This document shows positions 6,589-14,061 of a stretch of DNA of 14,061 bases, piece after piece. Numbering within the stretch: position 1 is the stretch's first letter; every line of letters begins with the position of its first letter. Below the pieces are notes generated by a model. The model was given only the letters and a program-made list of their open reading frames with translations, was not told the DNA's origin and ran no database searches. Source of the DNA: an uncultured Clostridia bacterium (lineage in GTDB: Bacteria > Bacillota > Clostridia > Oscillospirales > Acutalibacteraceae); assembly GCA_947165115.1 (NCBI GenBank), contig CAMUZD010000016.1, positions 1 to 14,061 of the forward strand, in the 5' to 3' direction. The translations under genes were made by a program, and so were the position numbers.

Positions 6589-9500
6589 GCCGATACTTTG
6601 CTTAATATAGAGAATATCCGTAATGCAAAGAGCTCTACAGGTACTCCTTTCAAGATTGTGGAGATTGCTCCCTCTCGTGAGACGGGTACCATGGGCTATT
6701 ATGCCAAGGAACAGGAGCCCGGCGAAGCTTCTTCCTGGCAGTCAGTTATTAAAGGTATGACCAGTAGCGAAGACAGAACCACTTATGCTAACGGTCTTTT
6801 TGCCAAGCTTGAGAGTCATGGCCTTATGCAAAACGGAGACACCGAGTCTGCGCCTCCCAGCGTCAGCTCTGAGCTGCATCCGCTTCATAAGACCGGCAAT
6901 TACGAAGAACATAAGCCTTGGGAAGATGGCTTTAATGCTGATTCTTATGGTAAGATAGACTTGCTTTCTTCCGAGACCTATAAGGCTAAGGGAAAGTTTA
7001 CTCTGGTCGATGATTATTCCGGTGCTTATAATGCCGATTATACCTACAGAATCGCCGATCACAGAGAGTTATTCAACGCTGATGCGTGGTTTGATCATAC
7101 CGGTAAGCAGTCCGATTTCCTCTCCTTTGAGCATGACAGTGACTCTTCCATTACCGTGGAAGCACCCAATACTGTTATTGTCCATAATAACAGCGGTGAT
7201 TTCATGAATTATATGAAGGATCTCGGCGCGAATACCAATGCTGCTTCACTTATTGAAGTTGAAGGCGATACCGGCTATACCATCGGCTTCAGCGCTGAGC
7301 TCAGCGATGCTTCAGGAAATATGGCCGGCGGCCTCAAAGTCTTTGGCTATAAAAAAACAAGTCCCACTTCAAATACGAATACTCAGGTCGCTCTCGTTGG
7401 CGAAACTTCCGTTGAATTTACTGAAAACGGCGATTATGGATTTACCTTTACCACCCCCGCCGATATTAATTATATCGAGCTGTGCTTCGGCGGCAAGGGA
7501 AACGGTGAGATAAGATTCAAGAATTTCAGCGTCTCGACCGGCGAAATCGATGCCGAATATGTTCAGGATACAGTGAGCTTTGCATACGGTAAGGCTCCGT
7601 CAATTTATGGCGACAATCTCTTTGATTTCGGTTCATGGGCGTCAAACACCTACTCTGCGAAGCTCAATAACGAAACCCTGGAAGGTAATTCGCTGACTGT
7701 TGACCAGATTGCTAAGACTATAAGAGTTACGAGTGGCAATATTACCGACCTTTATACAAAATATGGCAGCAACAATTTCAATTATTATTTCATGGCTGTC
7801 AAGCCGAATACCGAGTATGAAATCAGCTTTGATCTTGAAATCGAAGCCAACAGAGGCCAGCTCTATGTTTTCACCTATAATGAAAATATGCAAAGTGCTC
7901 CTCTGACTGTTGAAACTAATGACGGTTACGATCTCGGCTCATCTCACCTCGGCATTAACAAGGGAGAATCCGATAGTTACGCTGCCAGATTCACCACCGG
8001 CGAAAATGTCAAATATGTTCAGTTCAGAATCGGTACCAGAGGCACCGATGCTGATGTAACTTTCTCAAATATCAAGCTCAGAGAAGTTGTTGAATCTGAT
8101 CCTCAGTATTATTATTATGATGTTCCTGTTTATTCAGAGCATAAATGGATTTCGGGTCAGGATTATGTTTATCCTTATGACGGCGCAGCTGTCTATACTA
8201 AGGATGATGACGGCAAATTTGTCTTTGAAGGCTTCTACTATTCTGACGGCTCCGGAATCAGAGTCCTGGATAAGGATGTTGTTTATTATACCCTTCAGGT
8301 CAAGCCCGGAACATTTCCTTCGGAAACTTTTGACCCTGATACACATCCTTACAGAGCTGAGTCTACCGGATTCCGTAAAGCAGGCTTTATTGTTGAATTT
8401 ACCGATCCCGATACTCATTTTTTGCAGCACATTGCAATAGATGAAGAGAAGCTCTCAGAAATCATAGATGCTTTAGGATCAGCCGATAAGGTTAATGTTA
8501 TCGGTAAAGAGGCAGCTTTCTTCGCAGGCGATCTTGACAGCCTCACTTATGTCGGGGAGAATGGTAACTGCAATTTTGAGGCGGATGATACTAAACCGGA
8601 ATACAATATGATTATGAATAACGCATTCTATTCCGGCGGATTCTATAATAATAACTGGTTCAAATATTATGTGCTTGATGCTGATGATAAGGATGCAGAT
8701 GGCAGTGACAAGTATAAATTCAATATTGAAGTTGAAGTTGTTACTCCTGATGATCCCAAGCTTGAATCCAAGTTACAGTTTGCCGATTTTATAGTCATCT
8801 CACCCGGCCTTGATATTTCTAAAGATGACGGCGCTGTTGATTATGAAACCGATATACCGGATGAGAGCTTAGAAAGCATAAAGGCAATGGTGCAGGTTTA
8901 TATTGAAGAGCAGAAAATGCCTGTTATGGTTGATTACAGCCTTGTGTCCTCAACATCAAACGCGATGTCGAATCTCAAGTCGCTTTGCACCGACATACTT
9001 TCAGGTATGTCATGCGGCGGCGTAAAGGGCAGCGTCTATGCCTTCAGTGCCTCAGATTTAAGTCAGAGCACCAAACCGGTCAACAGCATTGCAAATGCTT
9101 ATTTCCTTATCAATTCCCCGGCGGGCAATATGTCCGTGAATACACATCCCTATTTTCCTGTTCAGGATGAGATCAATAAGGAAAATGTCGTCAGGAACAG
9201 GGGAACCAGCAATAATAATCTTAACCAGTCGAATGTAACCGAATCGACGACCATCAGATATATTATCAATTACAGAGGCCAGCGTAATTACGGTCAGTGG
9301 GACGGTAAAGAGCTTCTTGTTCTCGATATAGAGCCGATGACCTCCAATGCGAGCATCACCGCCGATGATATTCTCTCTCTTCTTCCCGATGTTGCTCCCT
9401 ATAATACTCTGACTGAGGATAATATCAAGATTATCCCGATGGCAGTTGCAGAGTTCGTCGCCAAGAATGAGGATTTCAGTGAGATTTATGATATTATCTA

Positions 9501-12500
9501 TATTGGCTCATCTACCGAGAATATGAATCATATTCCCAATGAGGGCGATAATTCCCAGGTTACTTTTGATTATTATTATTATACTGATGCGACCAAGACA
9601 GCTACAGCAAAAGCTACCTGCACTTGGGTTAACGGCCAGGCGGATGCTACATACAGAGATAAAGCAGATAGAAAGTTGCTTGTAAACGGCGTGCTGAAGG
9701 CAGGCTCACCGATCTATAATGACGCCAATATGCAGGGTATGTATTATACCAATGTCGGCGACACCATTGTCACCGCGCAGGATTCCACCCTTGAAAGCAG
9801 GGCGGAACTCGGCGGCCTTCTCGGTGAGGATTATAAGAACTATGGCGACGATATGCCCGGCTGGGTTAGGACTATTCTGCCCTCGTTCTTTGAAGATTGG
9901 CTTGACAGAACCTACAAGGCGAAAGGCCACACCGCCACTGTCAGAACCTCGGGCAACGATATAAATGAAGCAACCATGGAGCGCCTGCTCGATTTTGCTA
10001 ACAGCGGCAGACCTGTTATTGTCAGCGATGATCTTTCTGAGCATGTTTATGAGGATCTTACTGCTACTATATCCCTTCAGCAATGTGAACACAATGAACC
10101 GATAGAAAGATATTCCAATGACAGCGGATTCACCTTGAAACTCAGAGTTGATCTTGATACCGATAGTGAAGTCTTGGAATCCGTTTTATCAGCAGCAACT
10201 TTTACCTGGTATTGTAGTTCGGACGGAACAAATTGGAAAACCTTTAATAATAATACCGGGCAGTTGATTGAAACCCCGACAGCTGCAGCTGACGGAACGC
10301 CCATTCTTAAGGTGAGCGGATTCAAAAGAGTAACTGATAATATTTACTCATTTGACATCAGTTCCGGAGGTTATTTCAAGTGTAATATTCAGTTTACTGT
10401 CAGCGGAAAACAATACACAATACCCAGCAATATATTGCATGTTTATAAAACGACTCCAAATAACAGCACAACAAAATCGCAATATGACAGATATTATATG
10501 ACCTATTCCAATCCTCAGAAGGATTGTCCGTATAAAGATGATTATTTATTCAGCCTCAGAAACGGCAACCTTCAGGTTCCCGGCGAAGATTATGATTATT
10601 ATTATGAAGGCAAAGACTCCTGGGGACAGGATTACCCTCAGTACAGGCACTTTACCAGTCCGAAGTTCATTGATATAATGCTGTATTATCAAAAATATTC
10701 TTATTCCTTCCCTTGGTGGAGTTGGAATGATGTTGGATTGCGTTATGGATATAATTCTGGTGCGTGTGCTCAAAGAATAATTCCGGAGAGTTCATACTTG
10801 TATCTTAAGACTGAATCGAGCAATCATCAGACTTTATGTATACATGGTTTTAAAAATGGCACAGAAACAAGCGGAGCCTTAAATCAAGATGATTTAGAAA
10901 TAAGCGCAGTCGGTTCAGGCGATTACAAAAACCAGCCCGTATGTTACTATCTCCCCAAGTTCAACTGGACTCCGCAGCCGTCTGCACCAACTCACATTAA
11001 TCTGAATTCTGAGCTTCTTGCATATAAATTTGATAACTGCTCATATATGTGGAGATTCCTTTCTTCCGTCTTCTATGAGAGATCGAATTGTTTCAGTATG
11101 GCGGATTCGCGTGTTCTTGCTGCAGAAGGAAGCACTGATTCGGATCTTGCCAGATCCCTGATTATCTCTAAGCCCAAGATTGAGTTCACATCCGAGCCGA
11201 AGGTTTATTCCGATAAGGGCAGCCTTGATTCCTGCGATCTTGGCGAAAGCCCGTTGACCATGACTTTCAAGGTTCACGATGATTCCAACGCAAACAAGAA
11301 TTCTGCAACCTACACTGCGGCAATTTATATTGACACGAATGCTGATGGTAAATTCACAGAGGATGAACTCAGGGACGAAACCATAACCCCGGTCTCGGGA
11401 GTTGATACAAATACAACGATAAGCATCAGCTTCACTGGTGGTGAAAAGGGTATTATACCATGGAAACTCCTGGTTTCTGAGAATAGTTCATCCCAGCAGA
11501 TTCCCGGCCACGCCTCTTATACTGGTTTCTCCTATATCAAGCCGAAAGTAGAAAATGGCGACGAACCGATTACTATTAATGCCATAATGATTCTGCCCGG
11601 CGCCTGGGCGACTCACCAATATGGTGCTGATCCGGGTAACACCAAACTGAGGCAGACGTATTATACCGATTATTATGATGATGACGGAAACTTCATTAAT
11701 AATCATTATAAGAGTTTCCTCGAGAATGTTTATCAGAAGTATATCAAAATCGGTGGAAGTGAGAAGAAGATAACTCATCTCGGCCAGTGGCAGGCGAATG
11801 AGTATCTCGGCTGTATCTTCGAGAGCGAAGTGTTTGATAATCTGCAGAATCTTGAGAGAATGACCATGCAGGAACTCGGAGTCGGCAAAGACGGTATCGG
11901 CGCGGATGGATTCCCGCATATCGGATTCAAGGTTAACGGCAATGATATCAAGATTGATATCGCTATCTGGGATATTCACCAGATGAATAATTACTTCACT
12001 GATGATTCAACCGATAAAGCTGCTATCAGAAATAAGTTTGCCTCCTATAATATGATGGTTCTCGGCTTCTCGGATTCATGGGGCAAGCTTCCCTCAACCC
12101 AGATGGATATCGGCTTCAACGTTGAGACTCTTGAAGGTCTTGAACTTGAATCTGCCCAGGCGATTGAATACTTCATCAACAGCGGCAGAGCAACCCTTTT
12201 CTGCCACGATACGACCAATAAGTCAAACGTATTCATCAACTATATAGCAAACGATATTGCTCAGAAGTTTATTGCCGCTATGAGCAAGCTCGGCGCACTT
12301 GGAAACCAGGTTCTTGAGTGGTTTGGATTCAACTCCTATTTTGATACCATTTCAGACAGCAGCTTCCTTAAATCCTCGAGAGTCAAGCAGGGTTTCTATA
12401 ATAATATAGTGCTCAGAGAGACTCTCGGTCTTGACCGCTACGGCATAACCTATGCGATTAGAGAGAGAGCTGATGCTATAGCTGCCGGCAAGGATCCGCA

Positions 12501-13995
12501 TTATACCGGTCAGTTTGCCGATGGCAATCCCTACGGAACCGCATTGGGCGCTGCATACTATGCTCCTGCTGCGAGCCATGTTGCTGCCAAAGATAAGGAC
12601 ATAATTTATGCTTATTCTTATGCCAAGGATGCATCCAACAAAAACGTGCTCTCAGTAGAGAATATGCTTACATATAAAGATGAATACAAAGTAATGCGCA
12701 ACCACTCAATAGCATATGTTCCCGGCAGTGCCAAGACCTATGGCAGAGCTTCAGATTTGTCAACAGTTCATGAAGAAAACAATGTTGTCAAGCTGAAGAG
12801 AACGCTTGTGGTTGATCCCGAAACCGGCATTCAGACCTATCATTATCTTGCTGAAAATGAAACCAAAGCAAATGTCTATCTTGGCGAGAATAAGCTCACT
12901 AAGAGCACGCCGGTAGATTATATGCAGACGGTTGACAGCCAGGGCAACGCTACCGGCACCAAGAAGTCAATCGGTCTTCTTCAGGCGGATTATGATAAGT
13001 ATGCTCAGGGATACACCGACTATACTATCACAAGATATATGGACGGCAGCAGTCAGAAGTATGCTTCAAGCACACTCAGCCAGTCCGGTATCTTCAATAA
13101 GGAAACGATTGATACCACTAAGATAACCCAGATTAACACCGGCAAGATCACCACATATCCCTATGATATCAATGTTGAGGATCTTCATTCAATAGAAGGT
13201 ATGAATACCGAGCTGACGGTCAAGACCACGCACGAGCAGGTCTATCAGTGTAACATGAACGGCGACGATATCACAGTTTGGTATGCTCTGAGCGGCGGTC
13301 CGAACGGCGCGTATTATGATAAGAATACCGGCAAGGGTATCAGAAACAACGCTGCGAATGCATATTATATCTACAGCCGCAATAATGTTTTCTATACCGG
13401 CGCTGGTCATACCAATACTTTCAGTACGATTGAAGCGAAGCTCTTCATCAACACCCTAGTTTCCGCTTACAGAACCTCGGGAACTGCACCGACAGGTAAG
13501 TTCGTTTCTCAGGATGGTCAGGATGGAAAGTCCCAGAAGTATTTCTATGTTGTTCAGAATGGTAATGAAATAGAGCCGATATTCAATAATAATTACATCT
13601 GGTTCCTTATTCAGGATAAGAATACAGGATATCAGAAGTTCCCCTCCGCGAGATTCTGGTTTAAGGATGAATATCAGAATAAGGAGATCGAGGTTAAGCC
13701 TGATCAGTTCTATAAGGAACCCGATCACAATTCCGCGAGCGTATCATACGGTTCTAAGATTACGAATTATTACAGTTCATTCACACCGAGTGTTCAGAAG
13801 TTCTCCTTCGAGCTTCCGGATGCAATAAAAGAATATTTCCTTGCACATCCTGAAGTCACGAAAGTCCGACTGTATCTTGATCCTGCTACGCATTTGCTCA
13901 AGCAGAACAGTATCGAAACGGATGAAGGTGAAACATTCTACGGCGAAACAGTTTATCTGGATATCGTCAGGATTGAGCTCAGCGACCTCGCATAA
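6490..13995 (+). CDS. Giant secreted multidomain protein, DUF5057-like (candidate pilus-tip cargo)
   Basis: The 2,501-residue product has a Sec signal peptide: basic N-terminus, hydrophobic core 11-30, and an ASA site with probable cleavage after Ala33. No LPXTG, SLH or GW module and no C-terminal membrane helix is visible, so it should be released or held non-covalently. Order of parts: FKIVEIAP and EQEP (54-77); two lectin-like beta segments (about 221-355, 376-536); a first late-strand unit (764-817); a full strand/turn/strand unit (940-1182); a roughly 315-residue insert with an Ig-like domain; a beta domain with an EF-hand loop (1615-1626); a third unit (1696-1909); RETLGLDRYG (1976-1985); and a conserved-looking block, YIYSRNNVFYTGAGH (2293-2307). 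I recognise the overall pattern as that of large clostridial proteins labelled DUF5057, whose function is unknown. It is the last gene behind four prepilins. Catalytic activity cannot be claimed. Confidence 0.8.
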   Translation: MKKSKLVKVTSMVLSVVITGMTFFSYFSITASAADTLLNIENIRNAKSSTGTPFKIVEIAPSRETGTMGYYAKEQEPGEASSWQSVIKGMTSSEDRTTYANGLFAKLESHGLMQNGDTESAPPSVSSELHPLHKTGNYEEHKPWEDGFNADSYGKIDLLSSETYKAKGKFTLVDDYSGAYNADYTYRIADHRELFNADAWFDHTGKQSDFLSFEHDSDSSITVEAPNTVIVHNNSGDFMNYMKDLGANTNAASLIEVEGDTGYTIGFSAELSDASGNMAGGLKVFGYKKTSPTSNTNTQVALVGETSVEFTENGDYGFTFTTPADINYIELCFGGKGNGEIRFKNFSVSTGEIDAEYVQDTVSFAYGKAPSIYGDNLFDFGSWASNTYSAKLNNETLEGNSLTVDQIAKTIRVTSGNITDLYTKYGSNNFNYYFMAVKPNTEYEISFDLEIEANRGQLYVFTYNENMQSAPLTVETNDGYDLGSSHLGINKGESDSYAARFTTGENVKYVQFRIGTRGTDADVTFSNIKLREVVESDPQYYYYDVPVYSEHKWISGQDYVYPYDGAAVYTKDDDGKFVFEGFYYSDGSGIRVLDKDVVYYTLQVKPGTFPSETFDPDTHPYRAESTGFRKAGFIVEFTDPDTHFLQHIAIDEEKLSEIIDALGSADKVNVIGKEAAFFAGDLDSLTYVGENGNCNFEADDTKPEYNMIMNNAFYSGGFYNNNWFKYYVLDADDKDADGSDKYKFNIEVEVVTPDDPKLESKLQFADFIVISPGLDISKDDGAVDYETDIPDESLESIKAMVQVYIEEQKMPVMVDYSLVSSTSNAMSNLKSLCTDILSGMSCGGVKGSVYAFSASDLSQSTKPVNSIANAYFLINSPAGNMSVNTHPYFPVQDEINKENVVRNRGTSNNNLNQSNVTESTTIRYIINYRGQRNYGQWDGKELLVLDIEPMTSNASITADDILSLLPDVAPYNTLTEDNIKIIPMAVAEFVAKNEDFSEIYDIIYIGSSTENMNHIPNEGDNSQVTFDYYYYTDATKTATAKATCTWVNGQADATYRDKADRKLLVNGVLKAGSPIYNDANMQGMYYTNVGDTIVTAQDSTLESRAELGGLLGEDYKNYGDDMPGWVRTILPSFFEDWLDRTYKAKGHTATVRTSGNDINEATMERLLDFANSGRPVIVSDDLSEHVYEDLTATISLQQCEHNEPIERYSNDSGFTLKLRVDLDTDSEVLESVLSAATFTWYCSSDGTNWKTFNNNTGQLIETPTAAADGTPILKVSGFKRVTDNIYSFDISSGGYFKCNIQFTVSGKQYTIPSNILHVYKTTPNNSTTKSQYDRYYMTYSNPQKDCPYKDDYLFSLRNGNLQVPGEDYDYYYEGKDSWGQDYPQYRHFTSPKFIDIMLYYQKYSYSFPWWSWNDVGLRYGYNSGACAQRIIPESSYLYLKTESSNHQTLCIHGFKNGTETSGALNQDDLEISAVGSGDYKNQPVCYYLPKFNWTPQPSAPTHINLNSELLAYKFDNCSYMWRFLSSVFYERSNCFSMADSRVLAAEGSTDSDLARSLIISKPKIEFTSEPKVYSDKGSLDSCDLGESPLTMTFKVHDDSNANKNSATYTAAIYIDTNADGKFTEDELRDETITPVSGVDTNTTISISFTGGEKGIIPWKLLVSENSSSQQIPGHASYTGFSYIKPKVENGDEPITINAIMILPGAWATHQYGADPGNTKLRQTYYTDYYDDDGNFINNHYKSFLENVYQKYIKIGGSEKKITHLGQWQANEYLGCIFESEVFDNLQNLERMTMQELGVGKDGIGADGFPHIGFKVNGNDIKIDIAIWDIHQMNNYFTDDSTDKAAIRNKFASYNMMVLGFSDSWGKLPSTQMDIGFNVETLEGLELESAQAIEYFINSGRATLFCHDTTNKSNVFINYIANDIAQKFIAAMSKLGALGNQVLEWFGFNSYFDTISDSSFLKSSRVKQGFYNNIVLRETLGLDRYGITYAIRERADAIAAGKDPHYTGQFADGNPYGTALGAAYYAPAASHVAAKDKDIIYAYSYAKDASNKNVLSVENMLTYKDEYKVMRNHSIAYVPGSAKTYGRASDLSTVHEENNVVKLKRTLVVDPETGIQTYHYLAENETKANVYLGENKLTKSTPVDYMQTVDSQGNATGTKKSIGLLQADYDKYAQGYTDYTITRYMDGSSQKYASSTLSQSGIFNKETIDTTKITQINTGKITTYPYDINVEDLHSIEGMNTELTVKTTHEQVYQCNMNGDDITVWYALSGGPNGAYYDKNTGKGIRNNAANAYYIYSRNNVFYTGAGHTNTFSTIEAKLFINTLVSAYRTSGTAPTGKFVSQDGQDGKSQKYFYVVQNGNEIEPIFNNNYIWFLIQDKNTGYQKFPSARFWFKDEYQNKEIEVKPDQFYKEPDHNSASVSYGSKITNYYSSFTPSVQKFSFELPDAIKEYFLAHPEVTKVRLYLDPATHLLKQNSIETDEGETFYGETVYLDIVRIELSDLA
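7150..7554 (+). other. Lectin/CBM-like beta-sandwich segment A of the giant protein
   Basis: Residues about 221-355 alternate strands and end with YGFTFTTPADINYIELCF, GNGEIRFKNFSVS. The closing pattern (F-T-P, then I-x-L-x-F, then I/V-x-F-x-N-x-x-V) is that of CBM4/9-type and phage-lectin-like jelly rolls. Sugar binding is possible but unproven, and no aromatic platform can be placed with confidence. Confidence 0.5.
7615..8097 (+). other. Lectin/CBM-like beta-sandwich segment B of the giant protein
   Basis: Residues about 376-536 begin NLFDFGSWA and continue through VKPNTEYEISFDLEI, FTTGENVKYVQFRIG and ADVTFSNIKLRE. The order is start Asn-Leu, 'P-N-T-x-Y-x-x-S-F', 'V-x-Y-V-Q-F-R' and 'F-S-N-I-K-L', characteristic of CBM4/9-like jelly rolls. 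It shares its closing strands with segment A (TTPADINYIELCF, FKNFSVS), so the two look like a diverged tandem pair. Confidence 0.6.
8779..8940 (+). other. First Rossmann-like late-strand unit of the giant protein
   Basis: FADFIVISPGLDI (764-776) is followed by IKAMVQVYIEEQKMPVMVDYSL (797-818, running a little past the 817 boundary). This is a hydrophobic strand ending in a small turn, an acidic spacer, a helix and a second strand. The same layout recurs at 1000-1182 and 1853-1909. Its presumed first strand, FKIVEIAP, lies far upstream at 54-61, separated by the lectin-like segments. Confidence 0.5.
9307..10035 (+). other. Second, complete Rossmann-like unit of the giant protein (DUF5057-like)
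   Basis: Residues 940-1182 contain KELLVLDIEP (940-949), YDIIYIGSS (1000-1008), TSGNDINEATMERLLDFANSGRPVIVSDDL (1153-1182). Strand, acidic turn, strand plus Gly, then helix, S-G-R-P and strand is the order seen in class I glutamine-amidotransferase-like folds and in the DUF5057 pattern I recall. No nucleophilic Cys follows the strands in the usual elbow position, so a binding role is as likely as an enzyme. Confidence 0.55.
10078..11025 (+). other. Cys-rich insert with Ig-like domain and divergent codon use
   Basis: Residues about 1197-1512 interrupt the passage from SDDL (1179-1182) to NCSYMWRF (1516-1523). The first part (1238-1320) is Ig-like: FTWYCSSDG with Cys1242, GGYFKCNIQFTV with Cys1298, and SNILHVYK as the last strand; Cys1242-Cys1298 could form a disulfide. 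The second part is rich in Trp/Tyr and unrecognised. By my hand count seven cysteines fall here against about eleven in the other 2,190 residues, and six of 15 Gln codons are CAA against about three of 63 elsewhere. Boundaries are approximate. Confidence 0.55.
11332..11367 (+). other. Canonical EF-hand-type calcium loop in the giant protein
   Basis: Residues 1615-1626 read DTNADGKFTEDE, with Asp1, Asn3, Asp5, Gly6, Phe8 and Glu12 all in EF-hand positions. It lies between beta strands (AAIYI before, and an ISISF/IIPWKLLV pair after), so it is probably a loop in a beta-sandwich and not a helical EF pair. A second partial DxDxDG (733-738) is also present. Confidence 0.7.
11575..12216 (+). other. 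Third Rossmann-like unit of the giant protein
   Basis: Residues 1696-1909 include INAIMILPGAW (first strand and turn), YNMMVLGFSDSWG (1853-1865) and AIEYFINSGRATLFCHDTT (1891-1909). The spacing and wording parallel the second unit: Y-[DN]-x-[IM]-x-[IL]-G, and helix, S-G-R, then a strand ending in Asp. Here the last strand ends Phe-Cys-His-Asp, the only Cys-His pair in the unit. Confidence 0.5.
13141..13473 (+). other. C-terminal conserved-looking block of the giant protein
   Basis: Residues 2218-2328 contain TTYPYDI, TTHEQVYQCNMNGDDITVWY and YIYSRNNVFYTGAGH followed by EAKLFINTLVSAY. The last part resembles the closing segment of ThuA/DUF4350-like amidotransferase folds (Gly/Asn-x-V-x-Y-T-G-x-G-H, then a helix with Asn). 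I infer that it completes the third Rossmann-like unit. Confidence 0.5.
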
Positions 13996-14023
13996 CGCGA
14001 ATTAAAACCCCAATAAACCCAAT

Positions 14024-14054
14024 AATCGGGCAGTGCCTCGGCACAGCCCGATTT
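14024..14054 (+). terminator. Rho-independent-type terminator of the pilus operon
   Basis: AATCGGGC (14024-14031) pairs perfectly with GCCCGATT (14046-14053). Inside, GTGC and GCAC pair around a CTCG loop after an A/A mismatch, giving a 12-pair stem. The T tract after it is weak (TTT then GCATATT), so its efficiency is uncertain. It lies 29 bases after the stop of the giant gene and marks the likely end of the transcript. Confidence 0.75.
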
Positions 14055-14061
14055 GCATATT

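Noticed and set aside
8107..9582. Runs of four TAT codons (8107-8118 and 9571-9582) as phase-variation repeats
   Set aside because: They are short and in-frame triplets, so slippage would not shift the frame, and they simply encode Tyr runs.
11488..11979. 163-codon antisense open frame
   Set aside because: It lies wholly inside the giant gene, has no ribosome site, and its Ile-rich product mirrors the Asp/Tyr/Asn codons of the sense strand.

Overview
The window looks like chromosomal DNA of a Gram-positive clostridium, probably a gut or rumen Oscillospiraceae/Lachnospiraceae-type organism. The grounds are strong AAGGAGG-type ribosome sites, moderate G+C with AGA/GGC/CAG-rich codon use, and clostridial-style type IV pilus genes. 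All genes are on the + strand. No RNA gene, CRISPR array, transposase or attachment site was seen.

Layout: the window opens inside the 3' end of a PilN-like gene (1-204), followed by a PilO-like gene (219-872). These two encode the inner-membrane alignment proteins of a type IV pilus or type II secretion-like machine. Four genes with type IV prepilin-like N-termini follow: a large PilV-like minor pilin (908-2329), a very large PilX/GspK-like protein with the conserved Glu5 replaced (2395-5115), a FimT/GspH-like pilin (5195-5863) and a PilW/GspJ-like pilin starting at GTG (5878-6474). The last gene (6490-13995) encodes a 2,501-residue protein with an ordinary Sec signal peptide. It resembles large clostridial proteins annotated as DUF5057 (recognised from memory, not searched). 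A hairpin terminator follows at 14024-14054. Gaps between genes are 14-79 bases, and several stop codons overlap the next Shine-Dalgarno, so this is most simply the distal half of one operon. The ATPases, platform protein, prepilin peptidase and major pilin are not in the window and would be expected upstream.

The arrangement, minor pilins followed by one giant Sec-exported, calcium-loop-containing protein, parallels the proteobacterial fimU-pilV-pilW-pilX-pilY1 operon. My main hypothesis is that the giant protein is a non-homologous, PilY1-like tip cargo or adhesin seated on a minor-pilin tip complex. Within it I see three strand/turn/strand units of glutamine-amidotransferase-like (Rossmann-like) character, two lectin-like beta-sandwich segments, an EF-hand loop, and a roughly 315-residue insert with an Ig-like domain, excess cysteine and a different Gln codon preference.
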